The notes: a model not told the origin generated them from the letters alone. 64,000 nt of DNA from Bifidobacterium erythrocebi (GCF_012932675.1 NZ_JAAIIF010000008.1:186001-250000); one strand, 5' to 3'. Counted from the first letter of the stretch, positions 47,281 through 56,164 are shown. Program-made: numbers and translations.

Positions 47281-49320
47281 TTACTTCTCCTCACTCGTGA
47301 TGGTGTTTTCGGCCTCATTGGTTTCCTCTTGGCCGTCTTCCTGCTTGCGGATCTTCTCGGACACGCTAGCAATCGAATCCGACACGTTCACCTTGGCCTG
47401 CTCATAGGCCTGGCGCACTTTGGGGCTCACGCTTTCCGAAACCTGCTTGACGGATTCGGTGGCCTGATCGAGCAGACGGACCGTTCCAGGCAGGGGCTTG
47501 GACGCGCCCTTCGGCACATACAGCTCACCGTTGATCACATCGGCGTACCGACTGATCACCTTGGCGCGAACGACCTTCAGACTTGGCGTAAGCGTACCGG
47601 CCTCCTGGCTGAACTGCTCGGTCAGGATGGCGAACTTACGCACGGATTCGGCCCTCGACACGGTTGCGTTGGCCTGATCGACGTACTGCTGGATGAAGGC
47701 GCGGACCGCGTCGTTCTGCGCGATCTGCTCGATGGGCATATCGACGTCGAGCCCCTGCGCCTCGAGCCACGAACGGGTCATGTCCGGTTCGATCTCGATC
47801 AGGGCGGAGATGAACGGCCTGTTGTCTCCGATGACCACCGCATGATCGACGATCGGGCAGGCGGAGATGGTCTCCTCCATCGGCGCCGGGCTGACGTTCT
47901 TGCCGCCGGCGGTGATGATGATGTCCTTCTTACGCCCGGTAATGCGCACGAATCCACGGTCATCGATGGTGCCGAGATCGCCGGTGGAGATCCACCCGTC
48001 CTCGGACTTGGTCTGCGCGGTGAGTTCGGGCTGCTTGTAGTACCCAATGAACACATTGGGGCCGAACAGCTCGATCTCGTCGTCATCGGTCACGCGAACG
48101 CCCATGCCCGGTCCGGGCTTGCCGACCGAGCCGACCTCGTTGTCATCCTGCCAGTTGACGAGCATGGGGGCGGCGGTTTCGGTCATGCCGTACCCCTGGA
48201 TGAACGTGATGCCGTCCATACCGTTGAAGAAATGGGCCAGGTCGGGGTTGATCGGCGCGCCGCCGCAGGCGAGCCATGCGAGGTTCGGGCCAAGGGCGGA
48301 GCGGACCGACTTGCCCACGGTCTGCATGTAGAACGCATGGCGCATGCGCGCGATGGGCGAATGCGGCTTGCCGGCCTGCTCGTCCCTGGACCAATCGGCG
48401 AAATGACGGTATGCCTTGGCGAAGACGCGGCCGGCGATGCCGTTGCCGGCCTTCTGGGAGGCGGCGTTGTAGACCTTTTCGAACACACGCGGCACACCCA
48501 GCAGATACGTGGGCTTGAAGGAGCGCAGATCGGAAAGCAGATGCTTGGCGCTGGGGATGTAGCCGACGACGCCATGACCGCCGATGCATACGTACTGGAT
48601 ATAACGGGCAAAGCAATGGGCCAACGGCAGGAACAGCAACAGGCGATTCGGCTGATACAGCATCTCGTCGAGGATGATGTAACCGTTCTTCACGATATGC
48701 GTGAAATTACGGTTGGACAGCATGGCCCCCTTCGGCTTGCCGGTGGAACCGGAGGTGTACACGATGGTGGCCATGTCGTCGGCCTTCACACGGGCGATGG
48801 CCTTATCCAGCTCGGCGTCCGTGATGTTGACGCCGAAGTCGACCACGGCGTCCAGACCGTTCTCCTGGAAATTGAACACATACCCCAGGCTGCTTACGGA
48901 CTTGCGGACCTGTTCCAGCGTCATCGCATGGGCGTTGTCGCCGGCGAAGGCGATCAGCGGCTGGGTGTCCGTAAGAATGGATTCGGCCTGCAAGGCGGAA
49001 TCGGTCTCGTAGATCGGAACACTGATGGCGCCGATGGCGGCGCACGCGAAATCCACGATGCCCCATTCATAGCAGGTGGCGGAATAGACGGCGATCATCA
49101 CGCCCGGACGCGCACCCAAGGCCATAAGCCCCTTGGCCACTTCACGCACACGCGCAAGCATCTCTCCGGCAGTGGCGGAATGCCATTCCCGCCCATCCTT
49201 GTCCTGCCATTCGGCGATCTCCTCATCCGGAGCGTTCTGTGCACGATCGCGCAGCAGGGAGAAAATCGTGTCACTGTCCTGTGTCTCATACGCAGGGTCT
49301 GAAATATACTGTCGCAACAT
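47281..49320 (-). CDS. fadD: Long-chain fatty acid--CoA ligase (AMP-binding)
   Basis: Activates fatty acids to acyl-CoA via acyl-AMP. The AMP-binding P-loop TIVYTSGSTGKPKGAMLSN, the motif YGMTETAAP, and the C-terminal SGDLGTID-type hinge region (WISTGDLGTIDDRGFV) are intact. Length 679 includes a C-terminal extension of about 70 residues rich in Val/Ser/Glu. The ATG at 49320 has GGTGG upstream; the frame continues to 49527 without good sites (alternatives 49332, 49404). It belongs to the FadD15-like group often found in actinobacteria. Confidence 0.9.
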   Translation of the reverse strand: MLRQYISDPAYETQDSDTIFSLLRDRAQNAPDEEIAEWQDKDGREWHSATAGEMLARVREVAKGLMALGARPGVMIAVYSATCYEWGIVDFACAAIGAISVPIYETDSALQAESILTDTQPLIAFAGDNAHAMTLEQVRKSVSSLGYVFNFQENGLDAVVDFGVNITDAELDKAIARVKADDMATIVYTSGSTGKPKGAMLSNRNFTHIVKNGYIILDEMLYQPNRLLLFLPLAHCFARYIQYVCIGGHGVVGYIPSAKHLLSDLRSFKPTYLLGVPRVFEKVYNAASQKAGNGIAGRVFAKAYRHFADWSRDEQAGKPHSPIARMRHAFYMQTVGKSVRSALGPNLAWLACGGAPINPDLAHFFNGMDGITFIQGYGMTETAAPMLVNWQDDNEVGSVGKPGPGMGVRVTDDDEIELFGPNVFIGYYKQPELTAQTKSEDGWISTGDLGTIDDRGFVRITGRKKDIIITAGGKNVSPAPMEETISACPIVDHAVVIGDNRPFISALIEIEPDMTRSWLEAQGLDVDMPIEQIAQNDAVRAFIQQYVDQANATVSRAESVRKFAILTEQFSQEAGTLTPSLKVVRAKVISRYADVINGELYVPKGASKPLPGTVRLLDQATESVKQVSESVSPKVRQAYEQAKVNVSDSIASVSEKIRKQEDGQEETNEAENTITSEEK

Positions 49321-49561
49321 GTTTTCCACCATACGCCCGGCCATGCCCGTCTCAACCGATTGACGGAGCGAACCGCATGAGATGCGCCGACCGCCCAGTG
49401 ACATGCGCCTTTCGCCTACAGGACGCGAATACAGGAAACCGGGCAATCGGTTTCCCGATCGCCCGGCAGCATCACGTTCCCGTACGAAGCGCAGGAGATT
49501 CCTCTTCCCCCTCTGTACAAACGGCATGCAATGCCGTTAACGGGAACACGACCTCATCGGA
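49321..49561. other. Gap between the Rv3235-like gene and fadD
   Basis: 241 bp on the minus strand with no gene but with two hairpins: AACGGCAT / ATGCCGTT (49522-49529, 49533-49540) 21 nt after the Rv3235-like stop, and the alternative stems at 49434-49466. These should end or control transcription into fadD. Confidence 0.5.
49434..49466 (-). terminator. Terminator-like hairpin with alternative stem before fadD
   Basis: On the minus strand CCGGGCGATCG pairs with CGATTGCCCGG (49466-49456 and 49449-49439) and is followed by TTTCC. The same bases can instead form GGAAACCG / CGGTTTCC (49455-49448 and 49441-49434). The two stems exclude each other, as in an attenuator or a terminator with an antiterminator. 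Confidence 0.55.
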
Positions 49562-50071
49562 TCAGCCGATGTCGGCGAATGTGCATACCCACCGGCAGCC
49601 GACCTGCTCGAATCGAAGATTCGCCAGATACAGCTCGTGCCCGATGGAAAGCTGCATGCATATTTCCAGACAAGTCGAGCTGATGAACGCGCCTGACAGC
49701 CAAAGCGGCATGACCGGCGGATACTTCAACTTCGCCTTGTACTCATCATCCCTGTTCATGCGATGCTCGATGATGAAGGCCAGGCGCTGCAGTCGTTCGA
49801 TGACCTTGGCGCTCGCGGCCCTGCGCAAACCGTTCGCGGACAGCTTGCCCCGGATAACGTCCAGGGTCAGGATGCCCATGCGGCATGCGGCAACGGCCAT
49901 CGCATGGCAGTGATTCTCGTCAAGATGCTCCGAAAAGACCTTGACGACATGGTACGGCACGGGTTCACGGGATAGCTCCACTCTGATGAATCCGTCGTAC
50001 GAGGCGGGCTGTTTGTCAGCCCTGTTTATGGGTGTGAAGGTTTGGGCAAACTCGTCGTCCAATGAAGTCAC
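49562..50071 (-). CDS. Rv3235-like (DUF6459-type) protein of unknown function
   Basis: A 169-residue protein. Its layout fits actinobacterial Rv3235-family proteins: a variable N terminus, a helical middle part (MGILTLDVIRGKLSANGLRRAASAKVIERLQRLAFI) and a C-terminal beta part ending NLRFEQVGCRWVCTFADIG. I set the start at GTG 50071 because AAGGA lies 6-7 nt before it and because the longer frame would cross the guaB3 terminator. Function unknown; relatives often lie near secA. Moderately confident in the family. Confidence 0.6.
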   Translation of the reverse strand: MTSLDDEFAQTFTPINRADKQPASYDGFIRVELSREPVPYHVVKVFSEHLDENHCHAMAVAACRMGILTLDVIRGKLSANGLRRAASAKVIERLQRLAFIIEHRMNRDDEYKAKLKYPPVMPLWLSGAFISSTCLEICMQLSIGHELYLANLRFEQVGCRWVCTFADIG

Positions 50072-50097
50072 CTCTTTTTCCTTATTCTTCGTTGAGT

Positions 50098-50119
50098 CGT
50101 GCCGTTTCTTTACGGCACG
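50098..50119 (-). other. Leader hairpin of the Rv3235-like gene
   Basis: CGTGCCGT-TTCTTT-ACGGCACG (50098-50105, 50112-50119), a perfect 8 bp stem between the guaB3 terminator and the GTG start at 50071. It could protect or regulate the 5' leader. Confidence 0.45.
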
Positions 50120-50135
50120 CTCCTTAGCAAAGCAT

Positions 50136-50167
50136 AGAAAAAGCCCCGAGTCAACGACCCGGGGCTT
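50136..50167 (-). terminator. Terminator of guaB3
   Basis: AAGCCCCG / CGGGGCTT (50141-50148, 50160-50167) with an inner GTC/GAC pair and a T5 run on the minus strand (A-tract 50138-50142). It lies 74 nt after the guaB3 stop. Confidence 0.85.
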
Positions 50168-50240
50168 GCGGCAATGCATTCATGTCGTTTTTAACGCGTT
50201 TGATGTCCTTTTCGATGAAAACACGTAAAAATTCGACGGT

Positions 50241-51365
50241 TTACAGCATGTCGTGCGGTGTGACAACCACGTTGCAACGCTGGAAGTTCTTGACGTCCAC
50301 ATAGCCGGTGGAGGCCATGGTGCGACGCAGCGCTCCGATGAAGTTGGTGGTGCCGTCGGCCATATGGCTCGGTCCGAACAGAATCTGCTCGAGCGGAGCG
50401 ACGGTGCCGACATTGGTGCGGAAACCACGCGGCAGCGTCTGGTGGCGCGCCTCACTGCCCCAATGCATGCCCTTGCCCGGAGCCTCGGTGGCGCGAGCCA
50501 GCGGAGCGCCCAGCATCACGGCGTCGGCACCCATGGCGAGAGCCTTGACGAAGCTTCCGGAATCGCCCATGCCGCCATCGGCGATGACCTGTACATAACG
50601 GCCGCCGGACTCGTCCATGTAATCGCGGCGGGCCTCTGCCACATCGGCGATGGCGGTGGCCATCGGAGCCTGCACGCCGAGGGTCGTGCGCGTCGCGGAG
50701 ACGGCGCCGCCGCCGAAGCCGACAAGCACGCCGGCGGCACCGGTACGCATCATATGCAATGCCGCGGTGTAGTTGGCCACGCCGCCGACGATCACCGGAA
50801 CGTCCAGATCGTAGATGAACTGCTTGAGGTTCAGGGCCTCATGCGTAGTGGAGACGTGCTCGGCGGAGACGACGGTTCCGCGGATCACGAACAGGTCGAC
50901 ACCGGCGTCGACCACGGTGGAATAGAACTCCTGGGTCAGCTGCGGGGACAACGCGCCGGCCACGGTCACACCGGCCTCGCGAATCTCATGCAGACGCTTG
51001 GTGATGAGCTCGGCCTTGATCGGCTCGGCATAGATCTCCTGGATGCGCTTGGTCGCGGTTTGCGCCGGGAGCTGCGCGATCTCGTCAAGCAGCGGGGTCG
51101 GATCGTCGTAACGGGTCCACAGACCTTCCAGATCCAGCACGCCCAACGCGCCCATCTTGCCCATGGCGATGGCGGTGGCGGGGCTGGTGACCGAATCCAT
51201 CGGAGCGCCGATCACCGGCACGTCGAATTCATAGGCGTCGATCTGCCAGCTCGTCGACACATCCTGCGGATCGCGCGTCCTGCGGGAGGGAATGATGGCG
51301 ACATCATCCAGCGAATAGGCCACGCGGGCCTTCTTACCCAAACCGATTTCAATTTCCTGAGACAT
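50241..51365 (-). CDS. guaB3: GuaB3-family IMP dehydrogenase-related protein
   Basis: A 374-residue TIM-barrel protein related to IMP dehydrogenase and GMP reductase. It lacks the CBS pair. The nucleotide loop GVLVGFGGGAVSATRTTLG has no cysteine where IMPDH has its catalytic GSIC motif, typical of the GuaB3 group; some members now appear to act as GMP reductases. ADGGMGDSGSFVKALAMGADAVMLG binds phosphate. It is monocistronic, with divergent icd on the other side. Confidence 0.87.
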   Translation of the reverse strand: MSQEIEIGLGKKARVAYSLDDVAIIPSRRTRDPQDVSTSWQIDAYEFDVPVIGAPMDSVTSPATAIAMGKMGALGVLDLEGLWTRYDDPTPLLDEIAQLPAQTATKRIQEIYAEPIKAELITKRLHEIREAGVTVAGALSPQLTQEFYSTVVDAGVDLFVIRGTVVSAEHVSTTHEALNLKQFIYDLDVPVIVGGVANYTAALHMMRTGAAGVLVGFGGGAVSATRTTLGVQAPMATAIADVAEARRDYMDESGGRYVQVIADGGMGDSGSFVKALAMGADAVMLGAPLARATEAPGKGMHWGSEARHQTLPRGFRTNVGTVAPLEQILFGPSHMADGTTNFIGALRRTMASTGYVDVKNFQRCNVVVTPHDML

Positions 51366-51491
51366 GGTTCCACAGCGTAGTGCGCGGATGTGACAGCGAA
51401 CCGGGATGTCTCACATAGTCGAATCAAGCCGCTCCATGTTACATTGATGCGCTAAGACTTGGGGCAACCCGTCAGTCAAACAGGAGGCACT

Positions 51492-52712
51492 ATGGCCAAA
51501 ATTAAGGTAGAAGGCACGATCGTCGAGCTCGATGGCGATGAAATGACCCGTGTCATTTGGAAGGACATCAAGGACCGACTGATCCTCCCCTATCTGGATG
51601 TGAACCTCGACTACTACGACTTGGGCATCGAGAACCGCGACGCCACCGACGATCAGGTCACCATCGACGCCGCCGAGGCAATCAAGCGGGAGCATGTCGG
51701 AGTCAAGTGCGCCACCATCACCCCCGACGAGGCACGCGTCAAGGAATTCGGCCTGAAGAAGATGTGGAAGTCCCCCAACGGCACCATCCGCAACATCCTC
51801 GGTGGCACCATCTTCCGCGAGCCGATCGTCATGAGCAACGTGCCCCGCCTGGTCCCCGGCTGGACGAAGCCCATCGTCGTGGCCCGCCATGCGTTCGGCG
51901 ACCAGTACAAGGCCACGGACTTCAAGGTCCCCGGCGCCGGCCAGCTCACCGTCACGTTCACCCCGGAAGACGGCGGCGAGCCCATCCAGCACGTCGTGTA
52001 CAACTACGGCCCCGACGGCGGCGTCGCCCAAGTGCAGTACAACGTCAACGATTCGATCCGCGGCTTCGCGCGCGCCTGCTTCAACTACGGCCTGATGCGC
52101 GGCTACCCGGTGTACCTGTCCACCAAGAACACGATTCTCAAGGCATACGACGGACAGTTCAAGGACATCTTCGCCGAAGTGTTCGAGACCGAATACAAGG
52201 ACAAGTTCGAGGCGGCCGGACTCACTTACGAGCATCGACTGATCGACGACATGGTGGCCAGTTCCCTGAAGTGGCACGGCGGATACATCTGGGCCTGCAA
52301 GAACTACGACGGCGATGTGCAGTCCGATTCCGTGGCGCAGGGCTTCGGATCGCTCGGTCTGATGACCTCCGTGCTGATGACCCCCGACGGGCAGACCGTC
52401 GAGGCCGAGGCGGCGCATGGCACGGTGACGCGCCATTATCGCCGTTGGCAGAAGGGTGAGAAGACCTCCACCAACCCAATCGCCTCGATCTTCGCCTGGA
52501 CGGGCGGCCTCAAGCACCGCGCCGACCTCGACAACACCCCCGAGGTCAGGCACTTCGCCGAAACGTTGGAAAAGGTCATCATCGCGACCGTCGAAGGTGG
52601 CCAGATGACCAAGGACCTCGCCATGCTTATCGGTCCGGATCAGCCTTGGCTCGACACCGAAGGCTTCATGGATGCGCTTGACACCAACCTTGCCAAGGCC
52701 TTGGCCGAGTAA
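51492..52712 (+). CDS. icd: Isocitrate dehydrogenase (NADP+), eukaryote-like type
   Basis: Oxidises isocitrate to 2-oxoglutarate with NADP+, serving glutamate synthesis. The 406-residue protein belongs to the homodimeric subfamily [44 protein letters not shown] (substrate-binding Ser/Arg), the metal-binding [28 protein letters not shown], and the NADP site [11 protein letters not shown]. The ATG at 51492 follows AGGAGG. It links functionally to the GarA-like FHA protein at 28.8 kb, which regulates 2-oxoglutarate use in relatives. Confidence 0.95.
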   Translation: MAKIKVEGTIVELDGDEMTRVIWKDIKDRLILPYLDVNLDYYDLGIENRDATDDQVTIDAAEAIKREHVGVKCATITPDEARVKEFGLKKMWKSPNGTIRNILGGTIFREPIVMSNVPRLVPGWTKPIVVARHAFGDQYKATDFKVPGAGQLTVTFTPEDGGEPIQHVVYNYGPDGGVAQVQYNVNDSIRGFARACFNYGLMRGYPVYLSTKNTILKAYDGQFKDIFAEVFETEYKDKFEAAGLTYEHRLIDDMVASSLKWHGGYIWACKNYDGDVQSDSVAQGFGSLGLMTSVLMTPDGQTVEAEAAHGTVTRHYRRWQKGEKTSTNPIASIFAWTGGLKHRADLDNTPEVRHFAETLEKVIIATVEGGQMTKDLAMLIGPDQPWLDTEGFMDALDTNLAKALAE

Positions 52713-52750
52713 TCCTTACGGCGACCATTATAGCTAACTGTCGCTAGCTT

Positions 52751-52792
52751 AGGGGGCTCTGTTCCTTGCCATATCAGGGAACAGAGCCCCCT
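52751..52792 (+). terminator. Terminator of icd
   Basis: Perfect 15 bp stem AGGGGGCTCTGTTCC / GGAACAGAGCCCCCT (52751-52765, 52778-52792), 12 nt loop, 38 nt after the icd stop; weak T-tract. Confidence 0.82.
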
Positions 52793-52953
52793 AGTTGTAT
52801 CCCGTCTGCCGCTTCCGCCATCGGACGCCCATACCCTCCTGCCTGAACGAGCAGGCTCACGAACCGGCATGGTTTACGGTTGATATACGGCAAAATCCAG
52901 CTTCATCCACTACAATCAGGCACGGCCCATTGTTTCTGGAAGATTGGAAATCC

Positions 52954-54492
52954 ATGGTTCATACGCCTGTTCTGGCACGAGCGGCCGCGGCATTGTCCGG
53001 CGCCGCGTTGCTGATGATGCTGGGTGCCTGCTCCTCATCGCAGACGACATCCACCGCCGCGACCACCGCCAATACGACCGCCGACGCCGGATCCGTAACG
53101 ATGTTCGCACCGGCGGACGGCATCACCATGTCGCAACGAACGCCGCTGAACAAATGGGCGAAACTCATCCCCCAAATCACCGGCGATCTGAAGAAGCAGG
53201 GCGTGGAGAAACAGAACATCTCCACCGTCATCTCCGCCGATCTTGACAAGCAAAGCCAACAGCTGCAGGACTGGGTGGTAAAGCATGTCACGAATCTGAA
53301 AAAGGGCTCCCAGACCGCACAGCACAGCACGCTCATCGTCGCCCCGGCATCGCAGACCAACGCCTCGTCGCGTCAATATGGCGATTATGTCACGCAACCC
53401 GTCGTCAAGGGAGCGCAGGACAGCGAGCAGCGCGAAGCGGAGAGCCGGATGCGTTCGGCACTGCAATTGGCCCGGAAGGCGGGGATGCATGTCGTACTGG
53501 TATCGAACACCGTCAGCGGGTTCACCCCCGACGCATTCGTCCAATGCTCCACGCCGGAACAGATCGGCGAGCTCCAGGCGAATATGCTGGTCAGCAAGCT
53601 CGATCTAGGGAAGGTCAGCAAGGACAATCCCAAATCCATCGAAGTGCTGCTCCCCTACGCGTACGCCGACGATAGCGACAGCGCCACATCGGATGATGCC
53701 GAAATCAACGACGACTTCGCCAAAGAGGCATTCAAGGGCGTGTGGAAGATACTGAAGCCCTACTACGAACAGGGCAAGGTCTACAGCCCCTCCGGGTCCC
53801 TCAGCAAGGACTCCACCGACGACGATTGGCAGAGTGTGGCGTTCGATCTCAACGAGAAGGACGGGGCTGCCAATACCATCGCGGAGCGTATACCCACGAT
53901 CAAGAAGGACGGAGCCTCCGCCCGCACCCGCATCGACGGCATCATCGCGATGAACGACGCGGTGGCATCCAGCGTGGTCGACAAGCTCGACGACATGGGG
54001 TACACGGGGTCGTCCGCCGACATCAATCCCTCCATCACCATTCCGGGCATCGTGGGCAATATCGCCGGGCATAAGGATCTTCTGCGCAAATCGGTTCCGG
54101 ACCCCGCCAAGTCGCCGACCAACGATCCGCAATCGCAGCGTGAGGAATCGCACTCCGGTGCATCGTCCTCCGCTCAGAGCAGTCATGACTCGCGTTGGCC
54201 GGTCATCACCGGTTACGGCAGCTATGCCGACACCATTCCGCAGGTGGTCAACGGCAAGCAGTGGATGACCGGCTTGGAGAACCGCGACGAGCTGTCGACG
54301 GATATCGCCAGAACATGCGTGCGACTGAATCGCAACAAGGGTTTCAGCGGATTGTCCTATATCACCGAGCAAAGCATCGATGGCGTCAAAACACCTACCA
54401 TCCATGAGGAGCTGATCGCCGTCAGCGCCGGCAATCTCAAGGCCACGCTGATCGATCCTGGATACATCTCCATGGCGGAAGCGGGATTGTAG
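52954..54492 (+). CDS. Lipoprotein with sugar-type periplasmic-binding domain
   Basis: A 512-residue lipoprotein: signal peptide VLARAAAALSGAALLMMLGAC with lipobox LGAC, to be processed by Lgt (33.9 kb). The mature part resembles type 1 periplasmic sugar-binding proteins: HSTLIVAPASQTN, MHVVLVSNTVSGFTPDAFV, RIDGIIAMNDAVASSVVDKLDDMGYTG and ITGYGSYADTIPQVVNGKQWMT. Two Ser-rich stretches are linkers. No permease or ATPase gene is adjacent; an IS lies 28 nt behind it. Substrate unknown; it may work with a distant transporter. Confidence 0.75.
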   Translation: MVHTPVLARAAAALSGAALLMMLGACSSSQTTSTAATTANTTADAGSVTMFAPADGITMSQRTPLNKWAKLIPQITGDLKKQGVEKQNISTVISADLDKQSQQLQDWVVKHVTNLKKGSQTAQHSTLIVAPASQTNASSRQYGDYVTQPVVKGAQDSEQREAESRMRSALQLARKAGMHVVLVSNTVSGFTPDAFVQCSTPEQIGELQANMLVSKLDLGKVSKDNPKSIEVLLPYAYADDSDSATSDDAEINDDFAKEAFKGVWKILKPYYEQGKVYSPSGSLSKDSTDDDWQSVAFDLNEKDGAANTIAERIPTIKKDGASARTRIDGIIAMNDAVASSVVDKLDDMGYTGSSADINPSITIPGIVGNIAGHKDLLRKSVPDPAKSPTNDPQSQREESHSGASSSAQSSHDSRWPVITGYGSYADTIPQVVNGKQWMTGLENRDELSTDIARTCVRLNRNKGFSGLSYITEQSIDGVKTPTIHEELIAVSAGNLKATLIDPGYISMAEAGL

Positions 54493-54585
54493 CGCTTTTC
54501 CCGTTCCGTCCGGATATGGTTGTGCCCCTGCCACGGAAAGTGAACTGCGCCCCGTTTGTTGGACGTTGTTAATTAGGATACATCC

Positions 54586-55491
54586 CTAGACCGCGAGGGA
54601 CATGCCCCGGAACTCCTCCGGGGTGCGTCCCTCGAGTCGTATCTGGCGCCGCCTGGTGTTCCAATGGATGATGTAGGCGTCCAGCTCGCGTTTGAACTGC
54701 TCGTACGAGTCGAACCCGCGGCCTCGGTAGAACTCGTCCTTCAGATGGCCGAACACCTGCTCGGTGGCGGCGTTGTCCAGGCAGTTGCCCTTGCGGCTCA
54801 TGGACTGGCGGATGCCGAGGCGTTCGAGCTCGTCCCGCCACCATCGGTGCTGGTACTGCCATCCCATGTCCGAGTGCAGTATGGGTTCCGCGCCGGCCGG
54901 CAGGCGCTCCGCGAGCATGGCGAGCAGGCGCTTCTGCTGGTCCAGGTCGGGACGCCGGCTCACGTCCCAGGCCACGATCTCCTTGCTGGCCATGTCGTAC
55001 ACGGGCGCGAGGTACGCCTTGCCGCCCGCCACCTTGAACTCGGTGACGTCGGTGCCGAGCTTGGCGAACGGCCTGTCGGCCGTGAAGTCGCGTCTGAGCA
55101 GGTTGTGCACGTGGCCGCCCGTATCGCCCCTGTACGAGCTGTACCTCCTCCACGGGTTCCTGGAGCGGATGGCGCATCTCAGCCCCATGCGGCGCATGAC
55201 CCTGAGCACGGTCTTGGCGGATATGCGCGTGCCGAACTCGTGGACCAGGCACATGCGCACCTGCCGGTGGCCGCACCCGTTCGGGATGCGCTCCCATATC
55301 TCCCGTACCATCGGCTCCACGTCCGGCCTTGACACGTGCGCCGGGCGCGACAGGTGGTGGTAGTACGTGGATCGCGGCAGCCCGGCTATCTCGAGGAGGT
55401 GGTCGAGCCGGTGTCCCCGCCCTGCGAGCAGTCGGACGACGGCGCTTCGCTCGCGCCGCGTGACTTGGACGCCCGCAGGGCCCGGAGTTTT
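54586..55491 (-). CDS. IS3-family transposase OrfB (DDE integrase domain)
   Basis: Catalytic half, best read as the continuation of OrfA after a -1 shift; no good independent start is present. The HTH_21-like helix HLDHLLEIAGLPRSTYYHH-type region and GHRQVRMCLVHEFG are followed by the DDE core: GTDVTEFKV (first Asp), HSDMGWQYQH (second Asp), NCLDNAATEQVFGHLKDE (Glu). The end EFRGMSLAV lies 66 bp from the left IS border. The frame seems intact, so the element may be active. Confidence 0.87.
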   Translation of the reverse strand, partial: KTPGPAGVQVTRRERSAVVRLLAGRGHRLDHLLEIAGLPRSTYYHHLSRPAHVSRPDVEPMVREIWERIPNGCGHRQVRMCLVHEFGTRISAKTVLRVMRRMGLRCAIRSRNPWRRYSSYRGDTGGHVHNLLRRDFTADRPFAKLGTDVTEFKVAGGKAYLAPVYDMASKEIVAWDVSRRPDLDQQKRLLAMLAERLPAGAEPILHSDMGWQYQHRWWRDELERLGIRQSMSRKGNCLDNAATEQVFGHLKDEFYRGRGFDSYEQFKRELDAYIIHWNTRRRQIRLEGRTPEEFRGMSLAV

Positions 55492-55967
55492 TCCAGGTAC
55501 GCGACCTTCGCCTTCAGATAGGCGACCTGTTCGGCGAGCTCCTGCTCGCGCGTCGGTTCGGGCTTCGGTCTGGATCTCGCGCCTTTCGGCCTGCCCTTGG
55601 GTTTCGGCCTGAGCGCCTCCGGGCCTCCGGCCCGGTATTCGCGGCACCATCGCTCCAGGGACGCGATGCTCGCGATCCCGTGCATGGCCATGACCTCCGT
55701 CTTGGTCATGCCGTTCTCGACGTGGTCGCGCGCCGCGGCGACCTTCGTCTCCCAGTCGTAGCGTCTGCTGCCGCCGCTTCCCATGACCGCCTCCTCGCCG
55801 TTGGACCTGTACAGCCTGATCCAGTTTCTCGCGGTATACACCGGTATGGCAAGCCGTCTGGCGAGCGTGTCCTTGCCGGCTCCGGCCTTGATGAGTTCCA
55901 GCGCCTCGCGCCGGAACCCGTCGTCGTAACGTCTCCTTCGATCCTCACGCATACGAAAGAACCGCAC
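55386..55967 (-). CDS. IS3-family transposase OrfA
   Basis: A 193-residue DNA-binding protein with two helix-turn-helix parts: RRRYDDGFRREALELIKAGAG with LARRLAIPVYTARNW, and NGMTKTEVMAMHGIASIASLERW. A Pro/Lys-rich linker and a leucine zipper-like coil (EQELAEQVAYLKAKVAYLEKL) follow, as expected of an OrfA. At the coil end the frame runs over GGAAAAAC (55494-55487 on the minus strand), where the ribosome can shift to the OrfB frame. OrfA alone probably acts as repressor. Confidence 0.85.
   Translation of the reverse strand: MRFFRMREDRRRRYDDGFRREALELIKAGAGKDTLARRLAIPVYTARNWIRLYRSNGEEAVMGSGGSRRYDWETKVAAARDHVENGMTKTEVMAMHGIASIASLERWCREYRAGGPEALRPKPKGRPKGARSRPKPEPTREQELAEQVAYLKAKVAYLEKLRALRASKSRGASEAPSSDCSQGGDTGSTTSSR
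55487..55494 (-). other. Probable programmed -1 frameshift site of the IS transposase
   Basis: On the minus strand the run GGAAAAAC contains five A (55492-55488). OrfA reads GAA-AAA-CTC here and OrfB reads GGA-AAA-ACT, so a one-base backward slip joins VAYLEK to TPGPAGVQV. This gives one OrfAB transposase. Confidence 0.65.
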
Positions 55968-56076
55968 CTCCGATCATCGAATCTGAATTTCTTCAGTCCA
56001 ACAATCGGGGTGCGGTTCAGAAGCCCGTGACAGGGGCACAACCATATCAAGCTTAGGGCTCAGCTAACTCCGACGG

Positions 56077-56117
56077 CCTTGTAAAGGCAATCAGAATCCC
56101 AGGCGTTCAAGCTGTTT
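56077..56117. repeat. Direct repeat copy of the era 3' end (copy 1)
   Basis: 41 bp identical to 56207-56247 (copy 2), the end of era. Copy 1 lies 130 bp away from it, between the IS and era, and does not belong to a gene. Confidence 0.85.
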
Positions 56118-56119
56118 GG

Positions 56120-56164
56120 CCGAGCCGTGAAACCGGCAGTCCGGTGGACTGGCGGTAGGCTCGG
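56120..56164. other. 45-nt compound hairpin between IS and era
   Basis: Outer stem CCGAGCC / GGCTCGG (56120-56126, 56158-56164) encloses an internal loop and an inner stem built on CAGTCC-GGT-GGACTG (56137-56142, 56146-56151) with three further pairs. It lies between the two copies of the era end and could be a REP/MITE-like core or a terminator for era in the minus direction. Confidence 0.55.

Larger units (their letters stand above)
54521..56040 (-). mobile_element. IS3-family insertion sequence
   Basis: About 1.52 kb with TG...CA ends: TGTGCCCCTGCCACGG on the left (54521) and the matching TGTGCCCCTGTCACGG on the right (complement, ending at 56040), followed on each side by a further similar 40 bp. 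The identity continues outward for GATATGGT / ACCATATC (54513-54520, 56041-56048). Two overlapping minus-strand frames encode OrfA and OrfB, joined by a -1 frameshift. No target-site duplication is visible at either candidate boundary, so flanks have probably rearranged. Confidence 0.88.

Noticed and set aside
46789-49302. Long plus-strand open frame (837 codons) opposite def and fadD
   Set aside because: Antisense shadow; the minus strand carries complete, motif-rich enzymes with proper spacing.
54569-55297. Alternative minus-strand frame inside the IS (242 codons)
   Set aside because: It overlaps OrfB in another frame and lacks DDE or HTH motifs; OrfB explains the region.
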